A stretch of DNA of 64,000 nucleotides from Candidatus Effluviviaceae Genus I sp. (lineage in GTDB: Bacteria; Joyebacterota; Joyebacteria; Joyebacterales; Joyebacteraceae), in contig VGIX01000005.1 in NCBI GenBank assembly GCA_016867725.1, positions 1-64,000 on the forward strand. The letters run 5' to 3'. A program made the translations under genes and the position numbers. The number at the start of each line of letters is the position of its first letter. Within the stretch, counting starts at the first letter, position 1. The notes beneath the pieces were generated by a model. The model saw only the letters and a program-made list of their open reading frames with translations, did not search any database and was not told where the DNA came from. Of this stretch, positions 7,223 through 17,200 are shown piece by piece.

Positions 7223-9499
7223 GTGGGCACACGACCCCCTGTAGCACCGCCGTACGGAAGGAACGAGATCGCGGCCGTCCACGACCTCTCCCCCGAGATC
7301 AAGCTCTTTCGCGTGTTCTGCCCCGAGATCGCCGCGTCGGCCGCGCCCGGGCAGTTCGTCGTGTTCCGGGCCAACGACTACGCCGAGCGCATCCCGCTCA
7401 CGATCGCCGAGTGCGACGCCCGCGCGGGACTCGTCACGGTCGTCTTCCAGGCGATCGGGGCGTCCACCCGGAAGCTCGCCATGCTCAAGGCCGGCGACGC
7501 CGTCATGGACGTGGTCGGCCCGCTCGGCCGGAAGAGCGAGATCGAGCGCTTCGGCATGGTCGTCTGCATCGGCGGCGGCATCGGCGTTGCCCCCGTTCTC
7601 CCGATCGCCCGCGCTCTCAAGGCCGCGGGCAACAGGGTCATCTCGATCGTCGGGGCGCGCACCAAGGACCTCCTCATCCTCGAGGACGAGATGCGCGCGG
7701 CGTCCGACGAGCTCGTCGTCGCGACGGACGACGGCAGCTACGGCCGTAAGGGGTTTGTCACCGACGCGCTCACCGAGGTCATCGGCCGCGGGGAGAGGAT
7801 CGCGCGCGTCGTTGCCATCGGCCCGGTCGTCATGATGCGCGCGGTCGCCGACGCGACCAGGCCGCACGGCATCCCGACGATCGCGTCGCTCAACTCGGTG
7901 ATGATCGACGCGACCGGCATGTGCGGCTGCTGCCGCGTGAGCGTCGGCGGGAAGACGCGCTTCGCCTGCGTGGACGGCCCGGAGTTCGACGCGCACGAGG
8001 TGGACTTCGACGAGCTCCTGCGGCGCCAGGCGATGTACCAGCGCGAGGAGTACCGCGCGCTGTGGCACCACGAGTGCCTCCTGACGGCGCAGGACCACGC
8101 CGTCGCCAAGGCGGAGCATCGGGTCGAGATGCCGAAGCAGGACCGCCGCGCGCGGGCGACCAACTTCGAGGAGGTCGCGCTCGGCTACGCGCGCGAGATG
8201 GCGCAGCAGGAGGCGCTCCGCTGCCTCCAGTGCAAGAAGGCGCCGTGCGTCGCGGGATGCCCGGTGGAGATCGACATCCCGGGGTTCGTGCGGCTCGTCG
8301 CCATCGGCGACTTCCTGGGGGCCGTGCGGAAGATCAAGGAGAAGAACAGCCTCCCGGGGATCTGCGGCCGCGTCTGCCCGCAGGAGGAGCAGTGCGAGAC
8401 CACGTGCGTCCTCTCGAAGAAGGGTGAGCCCATCGCCATCGGCAGGCTCGAGCGCTTCGCGGCCGACTACGAGCTCTCGCAGGGCGAGGTCCGCGCGCCG
8501 TCCATGCCGGCCTCCACGGGGAAGCGGATCGCCGTCGTCGGCGCCGGGCCCGCCGGGCTCACGGTCGCGGGCGAGCTCGCGAAGATCGGGCACGGCGTCA
8601 CGGTCTTCGAGGCGCTCCACAAGCCGGGCGGTGTGCTCATCTACGGCATCCCGGAGTTCCGCCTGCCGAAGGGCATCGTGCAGAGCGAGTGCGACTACGT
8701 CATGAAGCTCGGCGTTGAGTTCCGCACGAGCCACGTGGTCGGGCAGCTCGGGACGCTCGACTCGCTCTTCGCGGACGGGTACGACGCCGTCTTCGTGGGG
8801 ACCGGCGCCGGGCTCCCCTACTTCCTCGGCGTTCCGGGCGAGAACCTGAACGGCGTCTACTCGGCCAACGAGTTCCTCACGCGCACGAACCTCATGAAGG
8901 CCTACCTCTTCCCCGAGTACGACACGCCCATCCGCATCGGGCGACGCGTCGCCGTCGTCGGTGGCGGGAACGTCGCCATGGACGCCGCGCGGTGCGCGCT
9001 GCGTCTGGGGGCGAAGGAAGTGTCCATCGTCTACCGGCGGTCCGAGAAGGAGATGCCCGCCCGCAGGGAGGAGGTGGAGAACGCCGTCGAAGAGGGCATC
9101 GTCCTCAGGACGCTCAAGAACCCCACGCGCATCCTCGGCAGCGAGGACGGGTGGGTCCGGGCGATGGAGCTCCTCGACATGGAGCTCGGCGAACCGGACG
9201 CGAGCGGGCGCAGGAAGCCCGTGCCGAAACCGGGCAGCGAGCACCTGCTCGAGGTGGACGTCGTGATCGTCGCGATCGGCCAGGGCCCGAACCCTCTTCT
9301 GACGGCCGCGACGCCGGATCTCGCGCTCACGAAATGGGGCAACATCATGGCCGACGAGGAGACCGGGAAGACGAGCAAGCGGGGCGTCTTCGCCGGCGGC
9401 GACATCGTGACCGGCGCCGCGACGGTCATCCTCGCGATGGGCGCGGGCAAGAAGGCGGCCCGCGCGATCGACGCGTTCCTCTCGTCCGGCGACTGGTAG
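7223..9499 (+). CDS. Single-chain NfnAB/SudBA-type NAD(P)H-ferredoxin oxidoreductase
   Basis: 758 residues joining two proteins usually encoded separately. Residues about 10-280 match NfnA/SudB: FAD motif RIPLTIAE, nucleotide motif GGGIGVAP and a [2Fe-2S] set MCGCC (Cys234, 236, 237) plus Cys249. Residues about 300-758 match NfnB/SudA and the GltD family: an Asn-Phe-Glu-Glu-Val lead-in, [4Fe-4S] cysteines in CLQCKKAPCVAGCP and CGRVCPQEEQCETTC, FAD motif GAGPAG and NAD(P) motif GGGNVAMDAAR. Known relatives couple NADH, NADPH and ferredoxin by flavin bifurcation, or reduce polysulfide. Which applies here cannot be read. The GTG start has GAGGG eight bases upstream. Its place opposite a hydrogenase lacking a diaphorase suggests it handles hydrogenase electrons, which is inference. 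Confidence 0.93.
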   Translation: MGTRPPVAPPYGRNEIAAVHDLSPEIKLFRVFCPEIAASAAPGQFVVFRANDYAERIPLTIAECDARAGLVTVVFQAIGASTRKLAMLKAGDAVMDVVGPLGRKSEIERFGMVVCIGGGIGVAPVLPIARALKAAGNRVISIVGARTKDLLILEDEMRAASDELVVATDDGSYGRKGFVTDALTEVIGRGERIARVVAIGPVVMMRAVADATRPHGIPTIASLNSVMIDATGMCGCCRVSVGGKTRFACVDGPEFDAHEVDFDELLRRQAMYQREEYRALWHHECLLTAQDHAVAKAEHRVEMPKQDRRARATNFEEVALGYAREMAQQEALRCLQCKKAPCVAGCPVEIDIPGFVRLVAIGDFLGAVRKIKEKNSLPGICGRVCPQEEQCETTCVLSKKGEPIAIGRLERFAADYELSQGEVRAPSMPASTGKRIAVVGAGPAGLTVAGELAKIGHGVTVFEALHKPGGVLIYGIPEFRLPKGIVQSECDYVMKLGVEFRTSHVVGQLGTLDSLFADGYDAVFVGTGAGLPYFLGVPGENLNGVYSANEFLTRTNLMKAYLFPEYDTPIRIGRRVAVVGGGNVAMDAARCALRLGAKEVSIVYRRSEKEMPARREEVENAVEEGIVLRTLKNPTRILGSEDGWVRAMELLDMELGEPDASGRRKPVPKPGSEHLLEVDVVIVAIGQGPNPLLTAATPDLALTKWGNIMADEETGKTSKRGVFAGGDIVTGAATVILAMGAGKKAARAIDAFLSSGDW

Positions 9500-9505
9500 G
9501 ACTCC

Positions 9506-11434
9506 ATGATCTTCACGATCAGAACGAAGCTCGCCGCGAGCATCGCGATCGTCGTGCTCGCGATGGGCGTGCTGTCCACCGTCGTCGGCACCCGCCTCTT
9601 CGGCGGGTCCCTCGTCAGGCAGGTCCAGCGGAGCGTCGAGGCCGACCTCAGCACGGCATACCTGCTCTACGAGGAGCGCGAGGCCGCGACGCTCGAGCGC
9701 GTGCGGAGCGTCGCCACGACGCCCGCCGTGGTGGCCGCGCTCGCCCGCGGCGACGGGGCCGCGCTCGCGGCCGCGCTCACGGACGGCGCCCGCGAGTTCC
9801 ACCTGGACATCCTGACCATGACGGACCCGCGGGGGCGCGTCGTCGCGCGGGGCGGCAGCCCCGGCTCGGCGGGCGACGACCGACGGGACCACCCCGTCGT
9901 GTCGAGGATCCTGCGCACGGGGCAGGACGTCTCGGGCACGCTGCTCATCCCGGCGGACGCCCTGGCCGTCGAGTCGCCCGACGCCGCCCGGCGAGCGCGC
10001 ATCCCCGTCGTCGAGACGCCCAGGGCCGGACCGACGACCCGCGCCTGTCTCGACGAGGGCATGGTCCTCGCGGCCGGCGTTCCGGTGATCCAAGGGGTGG
10101 AGGTGCTCGGCCTGCTCTACGGAGGCCATCTCCTCAACGGGAGCGACGGCATCGTCGACCAGATCGTGAACACTGCCTACGGCACCGAGACATGGAAGGG
10201 CAGACGGGTCGGAACCGCCACCGTCTTCTGCGACGATGTCCGCATCGCGACGACGGTGAGAACGGACGACGGGGCGCGCGCCGTGGGGACGCGTCTCTCG
10301 GCGGAGGTGTACGATCGCGTCTTCCGCACGGGCGAACGCTGGGTCGCCAGGGCGTTCGTCGTGAACGACTGGTACATCGCGGCGTACGGCCCCATCGCTG
10401 ACCTGGACGACAGGACCGTCGGTGTGCTCTACGTGGGCGTGCTCGCCGACCGCTTCGACGCCGTCCGGCGCCGGACGGTCGTCACGTTCGCGGCGGTCAG
10501 TGTTGCGGGCATGGCGCTCGCGCTCCTCATCGCGAGCGTCCTCGCCGGCGGCATCCTTCGTCCCGTGCGACACCTGGCAGAGGCGTCGCGGCAGATCGCG
10601 GAGGGGAACCTGCGCGCGCGGGTCGAAGTGGACCCGCACGCCGCGGGGGAGCTCGTCGATCTCGCCGAGGCGTTCAACATCATGGCCTCGTCCATCGCCG
10701 AGCGCGACGAGCGACTGATGGAGAACGCTCGCAAGATGACCGAGAGCAAGAAGCTGGCGACGCTGGGCCAGCTTGCGGCCGGCATCGCGCACGAGATCAA
10801 CAACCCGCTCGGTGGCATCGTGATGTACAGCCACATGCTCAAGGAGGAACTCCAGAAGCCCGAGAACCGGGAGAACGTCGAGAAGATCGCGCGCGAGGCC
10901 GACCGCTGCAAGCGGATCGTGAAGGGGCTCCTCGACTTCGCGCGGCAGACGAAGCCGGAGCGCACGGAGGCGGACATCAACCACGTGATCGACGAGGTGA
11001 TCGGCCTCCTCGAGCATCAGACGCTCTTCCACGGCATCAAGGTCGTGAAGGACCACAGCGCCGGCATCCCGCTCGTGAACATTGACGCCGCGCAGATACA
11101 GGAGGTATTCATGAACATCATCATGAACGCGGCGCAGGCGATGAACGGCAGCGGGAGGCTCACGACGGCGACGCGGCTGACGGGCAACAACAGGGCGATC
11201 GAGGTCGAGATCCGCGACACGGGGCCCGGCATCCCGCCGGAGCACGTCGACAAGATCTTCGAGCCCTTCTTCACGACGAAGGAGGTCGGGCGCGGCACCG
11301 GGCTCGGGCTGTCGATCGCCTACGGCATCGTGGAGCGGCACCACGGGGTGATCAGGGTGGAGAGTGAGGTCGGACGCGGAACGGCCTTCTTCGTGCAGAT
11401 CCCGATCGAGGAGACGCCGCCCCCGGCCATGTAG
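9506..11434 (+). CDS. Membrane sensor histidine kinase with periplasmic Cache-type domain
   Basis: 642 residues. A membrane helix at about 8-28 is followed by a periplasmic sensor region of about 290 residues whose start (coiled AATLERVRSVATTPAV) and length fit a double Cache domain. A second helix lies at about 325-349, then a HAMP domain (ILRPVRHLAEASRQIAEGN). The HisKA domain has His429 in HEINNP, and the HATPase has NIIMNAAQAM, DTGPGIP and GTGLGLSIAYG. The HEINNP-type kinase resembles NtrB/ZraS-like sensors. Only six bases separate it from the flavoprotein stop, so the two are surely co-transcribed. It supplies the operon's external input and could phosphorylate the receiver-only proteins. 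The ligand is unknown. Confidence 0.92.
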   Translation: MIFTIRTKLAASIAIVVLAMGVLSTVVGTRLFGGSLVRQVQRSVEADLSTAYLLYEEREAATLERVRSVATTPAVVAALARGDGAALAAALTDGAREFHLDILTMTDPRGRVVARGGSPGSAGDDRRDHPVVSRILRTGQDVSGTLLIPADALAVESPDAARRARIPVVETPRAGPTTRACLDEGMVLAAGVPVIQGVEVLGLLYGGHLLNGSDGIVDQIVNTAYGTETWKGRRVGTATVFCDDVRIATTVRTDDGARAVGTRLSAEVYDRVFRTGERWVARAFVVNDWYIAAYGPIADLDDRTVGVLYVGVLADRFDAVRRRTVVTFAAVSVAGMALALLIASVLAGGILRPVRHLAEASRQIAEGNLRARVEVDPHAAGELVDLAEAFNIMASSIAERDERLMENARKMTESKKLATLGQLAAGIAHEINNPLGGIVMYSHMLKEELQKPENRENVEKIAREADRCKRIVKGLLDFARQTKPERTEADINHVIDEVIGLLEHQTLFHGIKVVKDHSAGIPLVNIDAAQIQEVFMNIIMNAAQAMNGSGRLTTATRLTGNNRAIEVEIRDTGPGIPPEHVDKIFEPFFTTKEVGRGTGLGLSIAYGIVERHHGVIRVESEVGRGTAFFVQIPIEETPPPAM

Positions 11435-11464
11435 TACGGTGCGGCCACGAAGCGCCGACCGCGC

Positions 11465-12814
11465 TCAGCGCCGCCCCAGCGCCTTCCGCAGAAGGCCGAG
11501 GAACACCGCGGCCTCCTCGCGCCCCGGGACGACGGTCTCGAGGGCGCCCTTGCCGGACAGCCTCCTGAAGAACGCGAGCATCACCGCGGCCTGCACCGTG
11601 TACGCGACGGTGGACGCCCACGCCGCCCCCACGATCCCCCAGCGCGGGATCCACAGCACGCCGAGGACGACGTTGATCGCGAACGCGATCGCCGTCCCCA
11701 CGGTGTAGTACACGCGCCGGTCGCGCCCCGAGAAGTCCGTCGAGAGGATCTTCCCCACCGAGAGCATGACGACGCCGGGCAGCAGGACGCGCAGCGCTCC
11801 CAGCGAGCCCAGGAACTCCTCGCCGAAAAAGAGGAGAAGGAGCGGTCTGCTGAGCAGCCAGAGCGCGACGGCCGCGACCGTCGTCGCAAGCAGCGAGCTC
11901 CTCACCGCGCGCGGGGTGAGGCGGTTCGCCTCCTTCGCGTCAAGCGCGGCCAGCCGCGGGAAGAGCACGACCTGGATCGACTCGGGAATGTGCGAGAGCT
12001 TCTCGGCGAGGACCACGGCGATCGAGTAGAGGCCCTGCGCCGGCAGCCCGGCCATGGACAGCACGAGAAAGGTGTCGAAGCGGTACGTGAAGAGCACGAG
12101 GATGTTACCCAGGTGCCCCTGCAGGCCGTAGACCAGCGAGCGGCGGAGCAGCACGCGGGGCGGGCGCTCCACAAGGCGTCCCCCGTGTGCCGCGCGGCAC
12201 GCCACGGCCACGCCGACGCCGGTCGCCGCCAGCTCGCTCGTGGCGTATGCGACGATCGCCCCCCGCACGCCGCCCCGGAACACGAGGAGATTCGCCGCCA
12301 TGAGCGCGAGCAGCGCGGCGGCCTGCAGCAGGTTCGCGAGGTTGAACCGCCTGATGTCCTCGAGACCGAGGAGGAACGCCACGGCGAGGTACTTCGCGAG
12401 CAGCACCGGGATGAGCGTCGCCCCGACGGTGAGCACGGACCTGAGCCCCGGATCGGCGGCCGCGTTGTAGAAGCGGAGGAACACGAGGTAGAGCGGCGTG
12501 ATGACCGCGGCCAGAACGCCCGCGAGCAGAAGGCTCTGGCCGTTCACCTGCGCCCTGGAGAACTCCCGCCTCGACAGGAGGAAGGTGTGCGCGGAGTCGA
12601 CGCCGAGGAGCCCCGCGAACGCGAACAGCGTGGGGAGGATGACGCTCGACGAATAGGCGCCCTGTCCCTGCACGCCGAGGAGGCGCGCGATGAGGATCGA
12701 GGTCGGGACGTTGACGAGGACGATCGCGACCCGCGTCCCGAACGTCATGATGCTGTGGCGCAGGACCGACCTGCCCGCGCGTTCCACGACGCCGTCCTCG
12801 AGCGACTCCTGCAT
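11465..12814 (-). CDS. Polysaccharide flippase (Wzx/MATE-like, MVF superfamily)
   Basis: 449 residues with about twelve to fourteen hydrophobic helices spread along the chain, beginning with a Ser-Arg rich N-terminal stretch and RVAIVLVNVPTSILIARLLG. The pattern 'ARLLGVQGQGAYSS' near residue 45 is typical of Wzx-type repeat-unit or lipid-linked sugar flippases. It would move a polyprenol-linked glycan across the inner membrane. Its start lies seven bases after the stop of the glycosyltransferase gene on the same strand, so the two form a translationally close pair for a surface polysaccharide. It converges with the membrane kinase gene, leaving a gap of only 30 bases. Other members of a complete polysaccharide cluster are not in the window. 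Confidence 0.85.
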   Translation of the reverse strand: MQESLEDGVVERAGRSVLRHSIMTFGTRVAIVLVNVPTSILIARLLGVQGQGAYSSSVILPTLFAFAGLLGVDSAHTFLLSRREFSRAQVNGQSLLLAGVLAAVITPLYLVFLRFYNAAADPGLRSVLTVGATLIPVLLAKYLAVAFLLGLEDIRRFNLANLLQAAALLALMAANLLVFRGGVRGAIVAYATSELAATGVGVAVACRAAHGGRLVERPPRVLLRRSLVYGLQGHLGNILVLFTYRFDTFLVLSMAGLPAQGLYSIAVVLAEKLSHIPESIQVVLFPRLAALDAKEANRLTPRAVRSSLLATTVAAVALWLLSRPLLLLFFGEEFLGSLGALRVLLPGVVMLSVGKILSTDFSGRDRRVYYTVGTAIAFAINVVLGVLWIPRWGIVGAAWASTVAYTVQAAVMLAFFRRLSGKGALETVVPGREEAAVFLGLLRKALGRR

Positions 12815-12821
12815 GACCCTC

Positions 12822-14084
12822 CTAGCGCGCCCCCGCGGAGCGCGATGCGCGCACGACGCCGAGCACGACCTCGACCTCCTTCGCCTGCCGCTCCTCGATG
12901 CTCGGAAGCCTCCGGTTCGCGTCCTCCCTCGCGCGCGCGCCGAGCGCGGCGCGCGTTGATCCGCCCGAGAGCAGGTCGACGATCACCTGCCCCAGCCGGG
13001 CGAGGTCATGCCGGTCGAGGAGAACGCCGTTCTGGCCGTCCCGGACGACATCGGACGTTCTCCCCGTGTTGAGCGCGACCACGGGGAGTCCCGCCATCAT
13101 CGCCTCGTTGAGCGGGTTCAGCACGTTGGTCCTCTCCGAGACGGTGACGAACAGGTCGGACGCCGCGTAGAAGGTCGGCAGGTCGTCCACCGGCACGGAC
13201 CCCGCGAAGGTCACGCTCGCGACGATGCCGAGGTCCCGGGCCATGGCGCGGAGACGCGGGGCCTCCTCGCCGTCCCCCACGATCACAAAGGCCGTGTCCG
13301 GCCTGGCCGCGAGCACGGCCGGGGCGGCGGCAAGCAGCCGGTCAACGCGCTTCTCGTGGTGGAGCCTCGACACCGAGAGGACAACGCCCGCGCCGGACGG
13401 GAGCTTCAGGCTTCGGCGGGCGGCGTCCCGGTCGGGCGCTGCCGCGAACCTCGTCTTGTCCACACCGTCCGGCAGGAACACGAGCCGCTCCGCAGGCACG
13501 CCGTAGCGCAGAGCGATCTCGTCCCCCCCGGAGCCGTCGTCGCACATGATGAAGGCGTCGGCCGAGGTCCTGAACGCGATGATCTCCGGGTACCGGAGCG
13601 CGCGCTTCACAGGATCGTGGAGCACCTCTCCGAGCCCGGTGCCGAAGAGCCTGGTCACGTTCGGAACGCCTCGCGCCGCGGCGATCGAACGGGCGACCGG
13701 GGCGCTGTGCGCGCCCATCCCGAACACCACGTCGGGCCGGACCCGCGCCGCGAGCGCGAGGCCGGCGCGGAGCGCGAGACGCCGCCACAGAACATAGGAG
13801 CCGAGGATGCGCGCGTGCTGGACGACGCGGCTTCTGCCTCGCTCCGGCATGAAGTCCGCCCGCGTGGCAATACGGTGCAGGTGGACACCGTGGTAGTCCC
13901 CCTCGACCGGGGCGTCGGGCGGCCCGGGCATGAGAACGTGCATCTCGTGGCCGTGCGCGGGGAAGCTCGTGACGGAGAGGAAGAACGCCGCTGCGCCCCG
14001 CCCCTCCCCCATGGACCAGAAGGACGGCCACGGGTAGATGGCGAGAACGCGCAGCAGCGGGGCAGGTGCAGCACCGTGGGCCAT
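12822..14084 (-). CDS. Glycosyltransferase family 4 type
   Basis: 420 residues with a GT-B fold. The N-terminal Rossmann half begins LLRVLAIYPWPSF and has the Gly-rich donor loop GEGRGAA. The C-terminal half shows VLSVSRLHHEKRVDRLL, FVIVGDGEE and the EX7E region in SERTNVLNPLNEAMMAGLPVVA, typical of GT4 retaining transferases. I choose the second of two ATGs (14082-14084) because TGAGG lies about six bases upstream. The first ATG at 14090 abuts that sequence. A 606-residue frame to 14642 runs through the neighbouring gene's terminus and is rejected. It adds a sugar from a nucleotide donor at the inner membrane. Sugar and acceptor are unknown. Co-transcribed with the flippase. Confidence 0.88.
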   Translation of the reverse strand: MAHGAAPAPLLRVLAIYPWPSFWSMGEGRGAAAFFLSVTSFPAHGHEMHVLMPGPPDAPVEGDYHGVHLHRIATRADFMPERGRSRVVQHARILGSYVLWRRLALRAGLALAARVRPDVVFGMGAHSAPVARSIAAARGVPNVTRLFGTGLGEVLHDPVKRALRYPEIIAFRTSADAFIMCDDGSGGDEIALRYGVPAERLVFLPDGVDKTRFAAAPDRDAARRSLKLPSGAGVVLSVSRLHHEKRVDRLLAAAPAVLAARPDTAFVIVGDGEEAPRLRAMARDLGIVASVTFAGSVPVDDLPTFYAASDLFVTVSERTNVLNPLNEAMMAGLPVVALNTGRTSDVVRDGQNGVLLDRHDLARLGQVIVDLLSGGSTRAALGARAREDANRRLPSIEERQAKEVEVVLGVVRASRSAGAR

Positions 14085-14123
14085 GGCCATCCTCAGGCGC
14101 CGGTCGGCTCGAGACCGGCGCGA

Positions 14124-14153
14124 AGCGTAGCACGGCGCGGGACGGGCAGGCAA
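14124..14153 (-). promoter_or_regulatory. Promoter of glycosyltransferase-flippase pair
   Basis: Minus strand TTGCCT (14148-14153), 18-bp spacer, TACGCT (14124-14129), about 40 bases upstream of the chosen ATG. Moderate match only. Confidence 0.35.
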
Positions 14154-14192
14154 CACCGCGGCCGGGAGACGCGCATCCTCCCCCAAGACGCC

Positions 14193-14219
14193 GGCGCCCA
14201 CGCCATGGGCGCGGGCGCC
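14193..14219 (-). terminator. Hairpin downstream of the papain-like protease gene
   Basis: GGCGCCC (14193-14199) pairs with GGGCGCC (14213-14219), and after a two-base mismatch GCC pairs with GGC over a 3-base loop. It lies 50 bases after the protease stop. There is no U-tract, so termination is only suggested. Confidence 0.35.
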
Positions 14220-14269
14220 GTGCCGAACCTCAGCGAGGCCGCGCGAGGCGCGCGACCATCGCGGGATCC

Positions 14270-17200
14270 TCACTTCAGCATGACCATCTTCCGCTCGACG
14301 CTCGTCCCGCCGACGGTGAGTCTGTAGAAGTACACGCCCGACCCCACGGGGCGGCCCGCTTCGTCGCGCCCGTTCCACACCGCCACGTGCTCGCCGCCCT
14401 CGACCGCGCCCGACACGAGCGTCCGCACGACGCGGCCCGCAAGGTCGTAGACCGTCAGTCGCACATCGGCCCCCGGCGCCGGCACCGTGAAGCTGATCGC
14501 CGTCGTCGGGTTGAACGGGTTCGGGTAGTTGTAGCTCGCGTCCACCCGCCACTCGCCGACGACGCCGCTCAGGCACTCCGTGTACACCGTCGTGTGCCCG
14601 GCGTCGGTCCACGGGACGTAGTCCACGGCGCCGTAGAACCACGCCGGATCCACGCAGTCGTTGCCCCAGTAGTTGTACTCGGCCCGCACGACCGCGCCCT
14701 CTTCGCTGTAGTTCGCGATGTGCCGCGTGTTCGACCAGAAGTCGTTGGCGTCCGCCAGGCTCCCGCCGACGAGCGGGCCAGGCTCACCGTAGCTGCGAAT
14801 GCCACGCGTGTTCCCGTAGATCGAGTTCCGCATCAGTCGCGGCTCGGCCGTGTCCCAGCACACGACGCCGTTCGCGTTCGCCGTGAACTCGTTCCCGTCA
14901 AGCAGCGGCGCGCCGCCCATCTCGAACTTCGCCCCGGTCGTCGCGCCTCTGAACACGCAGTCGCGCACAACGATGTCGGAACCCGCCGCCGACAGCCCGT
15001 TCGTCGCGGTCCCGAGCCCGTTCACCGTGAACCCCTCAAGCACGGTGAGGCCGTGAAGGACCGTGGCGGTGACAACGTCCCCGCTGGCCCGCGTGATCGC
15101 CGTCACCGACGCGCCGCCGGTCGAAAGCACCGTCACGTTGTCCTTGAGCGTGATCGCTTCGTCGTACGTCCCCGGCGCCACCAGCACCGTGTCCAGCACC
15201 GCCGCGGCGTCGATGGCAGCCTGGATCGTCCCGTACGGCGACGGCACATTGAGGACCTGCCCCTGACCGACCCACGCCATGTCGGAGTACTCGCTGTACT
15301 GGACCGAGCGGTCGGAGGCCACGACCCGGAAGAAGTACTTGTTGCTCGGGTTCAGGTTCGGACGCACGAACGTCGTGTCCTGCGTGAACCCGACGACGAG
15401 CTGCTCGTTGAGCGGCGGCCAGAACGGGGCGCTGCTCATGTACACGCGGTACCGCTGCATGTCGCTCTCGCAGTTCGGCGACCACGTGAGGCGCACCGAC
15501 GTGCCCTCCCACTCGGCGACGAGCCCCGTGGGCGCGGCGGGCGCCGGGTTCACGTCCTTCGTCAGGCTGATGAGACCTCGCCAGCCGGTGTCATAGACCG
15601 GGAGGACGCGATACGAGAAGCTGTTGCGCGGGCACGCGCCCACGTCGGCATCCAGGTAGACGGTCTGCCCACCCGGGACCATCGCGAGCGAATCGGGCTC
15701 GACCGAGAGGTCGCCGCGCTCGATGACGTAGTACGCCACCGGACCCGCCGCCGCCAGCCACTCGACGATGTTGCCGTCGTCCGTGTAGGTCACCGCGATG
15801 CTCTCCGGACCGGCGTAGCACAGCTCCCCCGAGCGCCGGCTCGACGTCGCGCCCTCGACGCCGTTCGTGTCCACCGCGGCCACCCAGTAGTTGTGCGCCA
15901 CGCACCCGGGGATCGTGATGTCCGTGAACGTCGTGTCCGGCGCCGACACGGTCGCCACCGCCGTGACCGCGACCATGATCGTGTCACGGTACACCACGTA
16001 GTGATCCACGGCGTCCCGCCAGTCGGGCGGCGTCCACGCAAGCGACAGCGACGCGCCCGCCTGGGTCACCGAGAGCCCCTGCGGACCCTGCGGGCAGCCG
16101 ATCCCCAGCGCCCCCATGTTGTGCCCGTCGGAACTCGTCCCCCTGGTCGGCGAGAGCGCGTGCACGGAGACGACCCCGCCGGGGCCGTCGCAGAACATCG
16201 GGTTCACCGAGATGGAGCCGGCTCCGCCGCTGCACCCGTTGTACTGCCCGGTGGTGTTGCCCCAGACGTCGTTGTAGGTGATCACCGGCGAGGCGCTCGT
16301 GCAGGTGATGCCGTAGCCGGAGTTGTTGGCGATGATGTTGTCCCTGATCGGGCTCCCCGACGTGGACCGGTAGTCGATGCCGCTCGAGCCGTTGTACGCC
16401 ACCGTGCAGTTGATGATGTCCGTCGGCTTGCCCGTCACGTAGATGCCGTTCAGGGCGTTGCCGTAGATCACCGACCACAGCACGTACGCGTGCGGGTTGT
16501 TCGGGTTGTTGATCACGACCCCGGGGCCGGTGTTGTTGCGAATCGTGCAGTACTCGATGATGGCGTCGCCCTGCGTGGAACTCCCGGACCCGGAGAGCAC
16601 GTACACGCCGCGGTAGCAGTTGTACACCTCGCAGTTGCGCACGACGATCTCGCTGTTCCGGGCGTAGATGCCCGCGGACGCGCTGCCGGAGTTCCTGATC
16701 ACGAAGCCGTCGACGACGATCTTGTTCGCCGTCTGTACGGAGAGAACGTTCCCCGATCCACCGCCGTCGAGGACGGTCGGGTACATCTCGGGGTCGCGCA
16801 CCGTGAACGTCGGATCGTAGCCGCCGTAGAGCGAGCGGTAGTCCGGAAGCGTGACGTTGCCCGTGTACGTCCCGCCGGCGACGCGGATCACGTCGCCGCG
16901 CTGCGACGCGTCGATGGCCGCCTGGACGGTCGCGTACTCCGTCGGCACGAGGCGGACGCGGCGCAGGTGCGGGTTGAGCGGCCTCTCGCCGCCCGAGTTG
17001 ATGCCGACCTCGTTGTACTTGATGTAGAACCACCCGCCGAGGCCCCAGCTCGTCCCCCAGCTGTTCTTGCAGATCCACGCGCCCTGCCCGCCGCACATCG
17101 TGTCGTCCCAACCGACGACCGTCACCGCGTGGCCGCCGACGTAGGCGCCCCACGTGTGCGTGTAGCAGCCGCCGCTGTACTCGTCGAAGTCCTCGTAGAC

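Noticed and set aside
7187-11344. A 1385-residue minus-strand frame opposite the flavoprotein and kinase
   Set aside because: Low-complexity antisense translation with no family motif, while the plus strand has two complete enzymes with full cofactor motifs.
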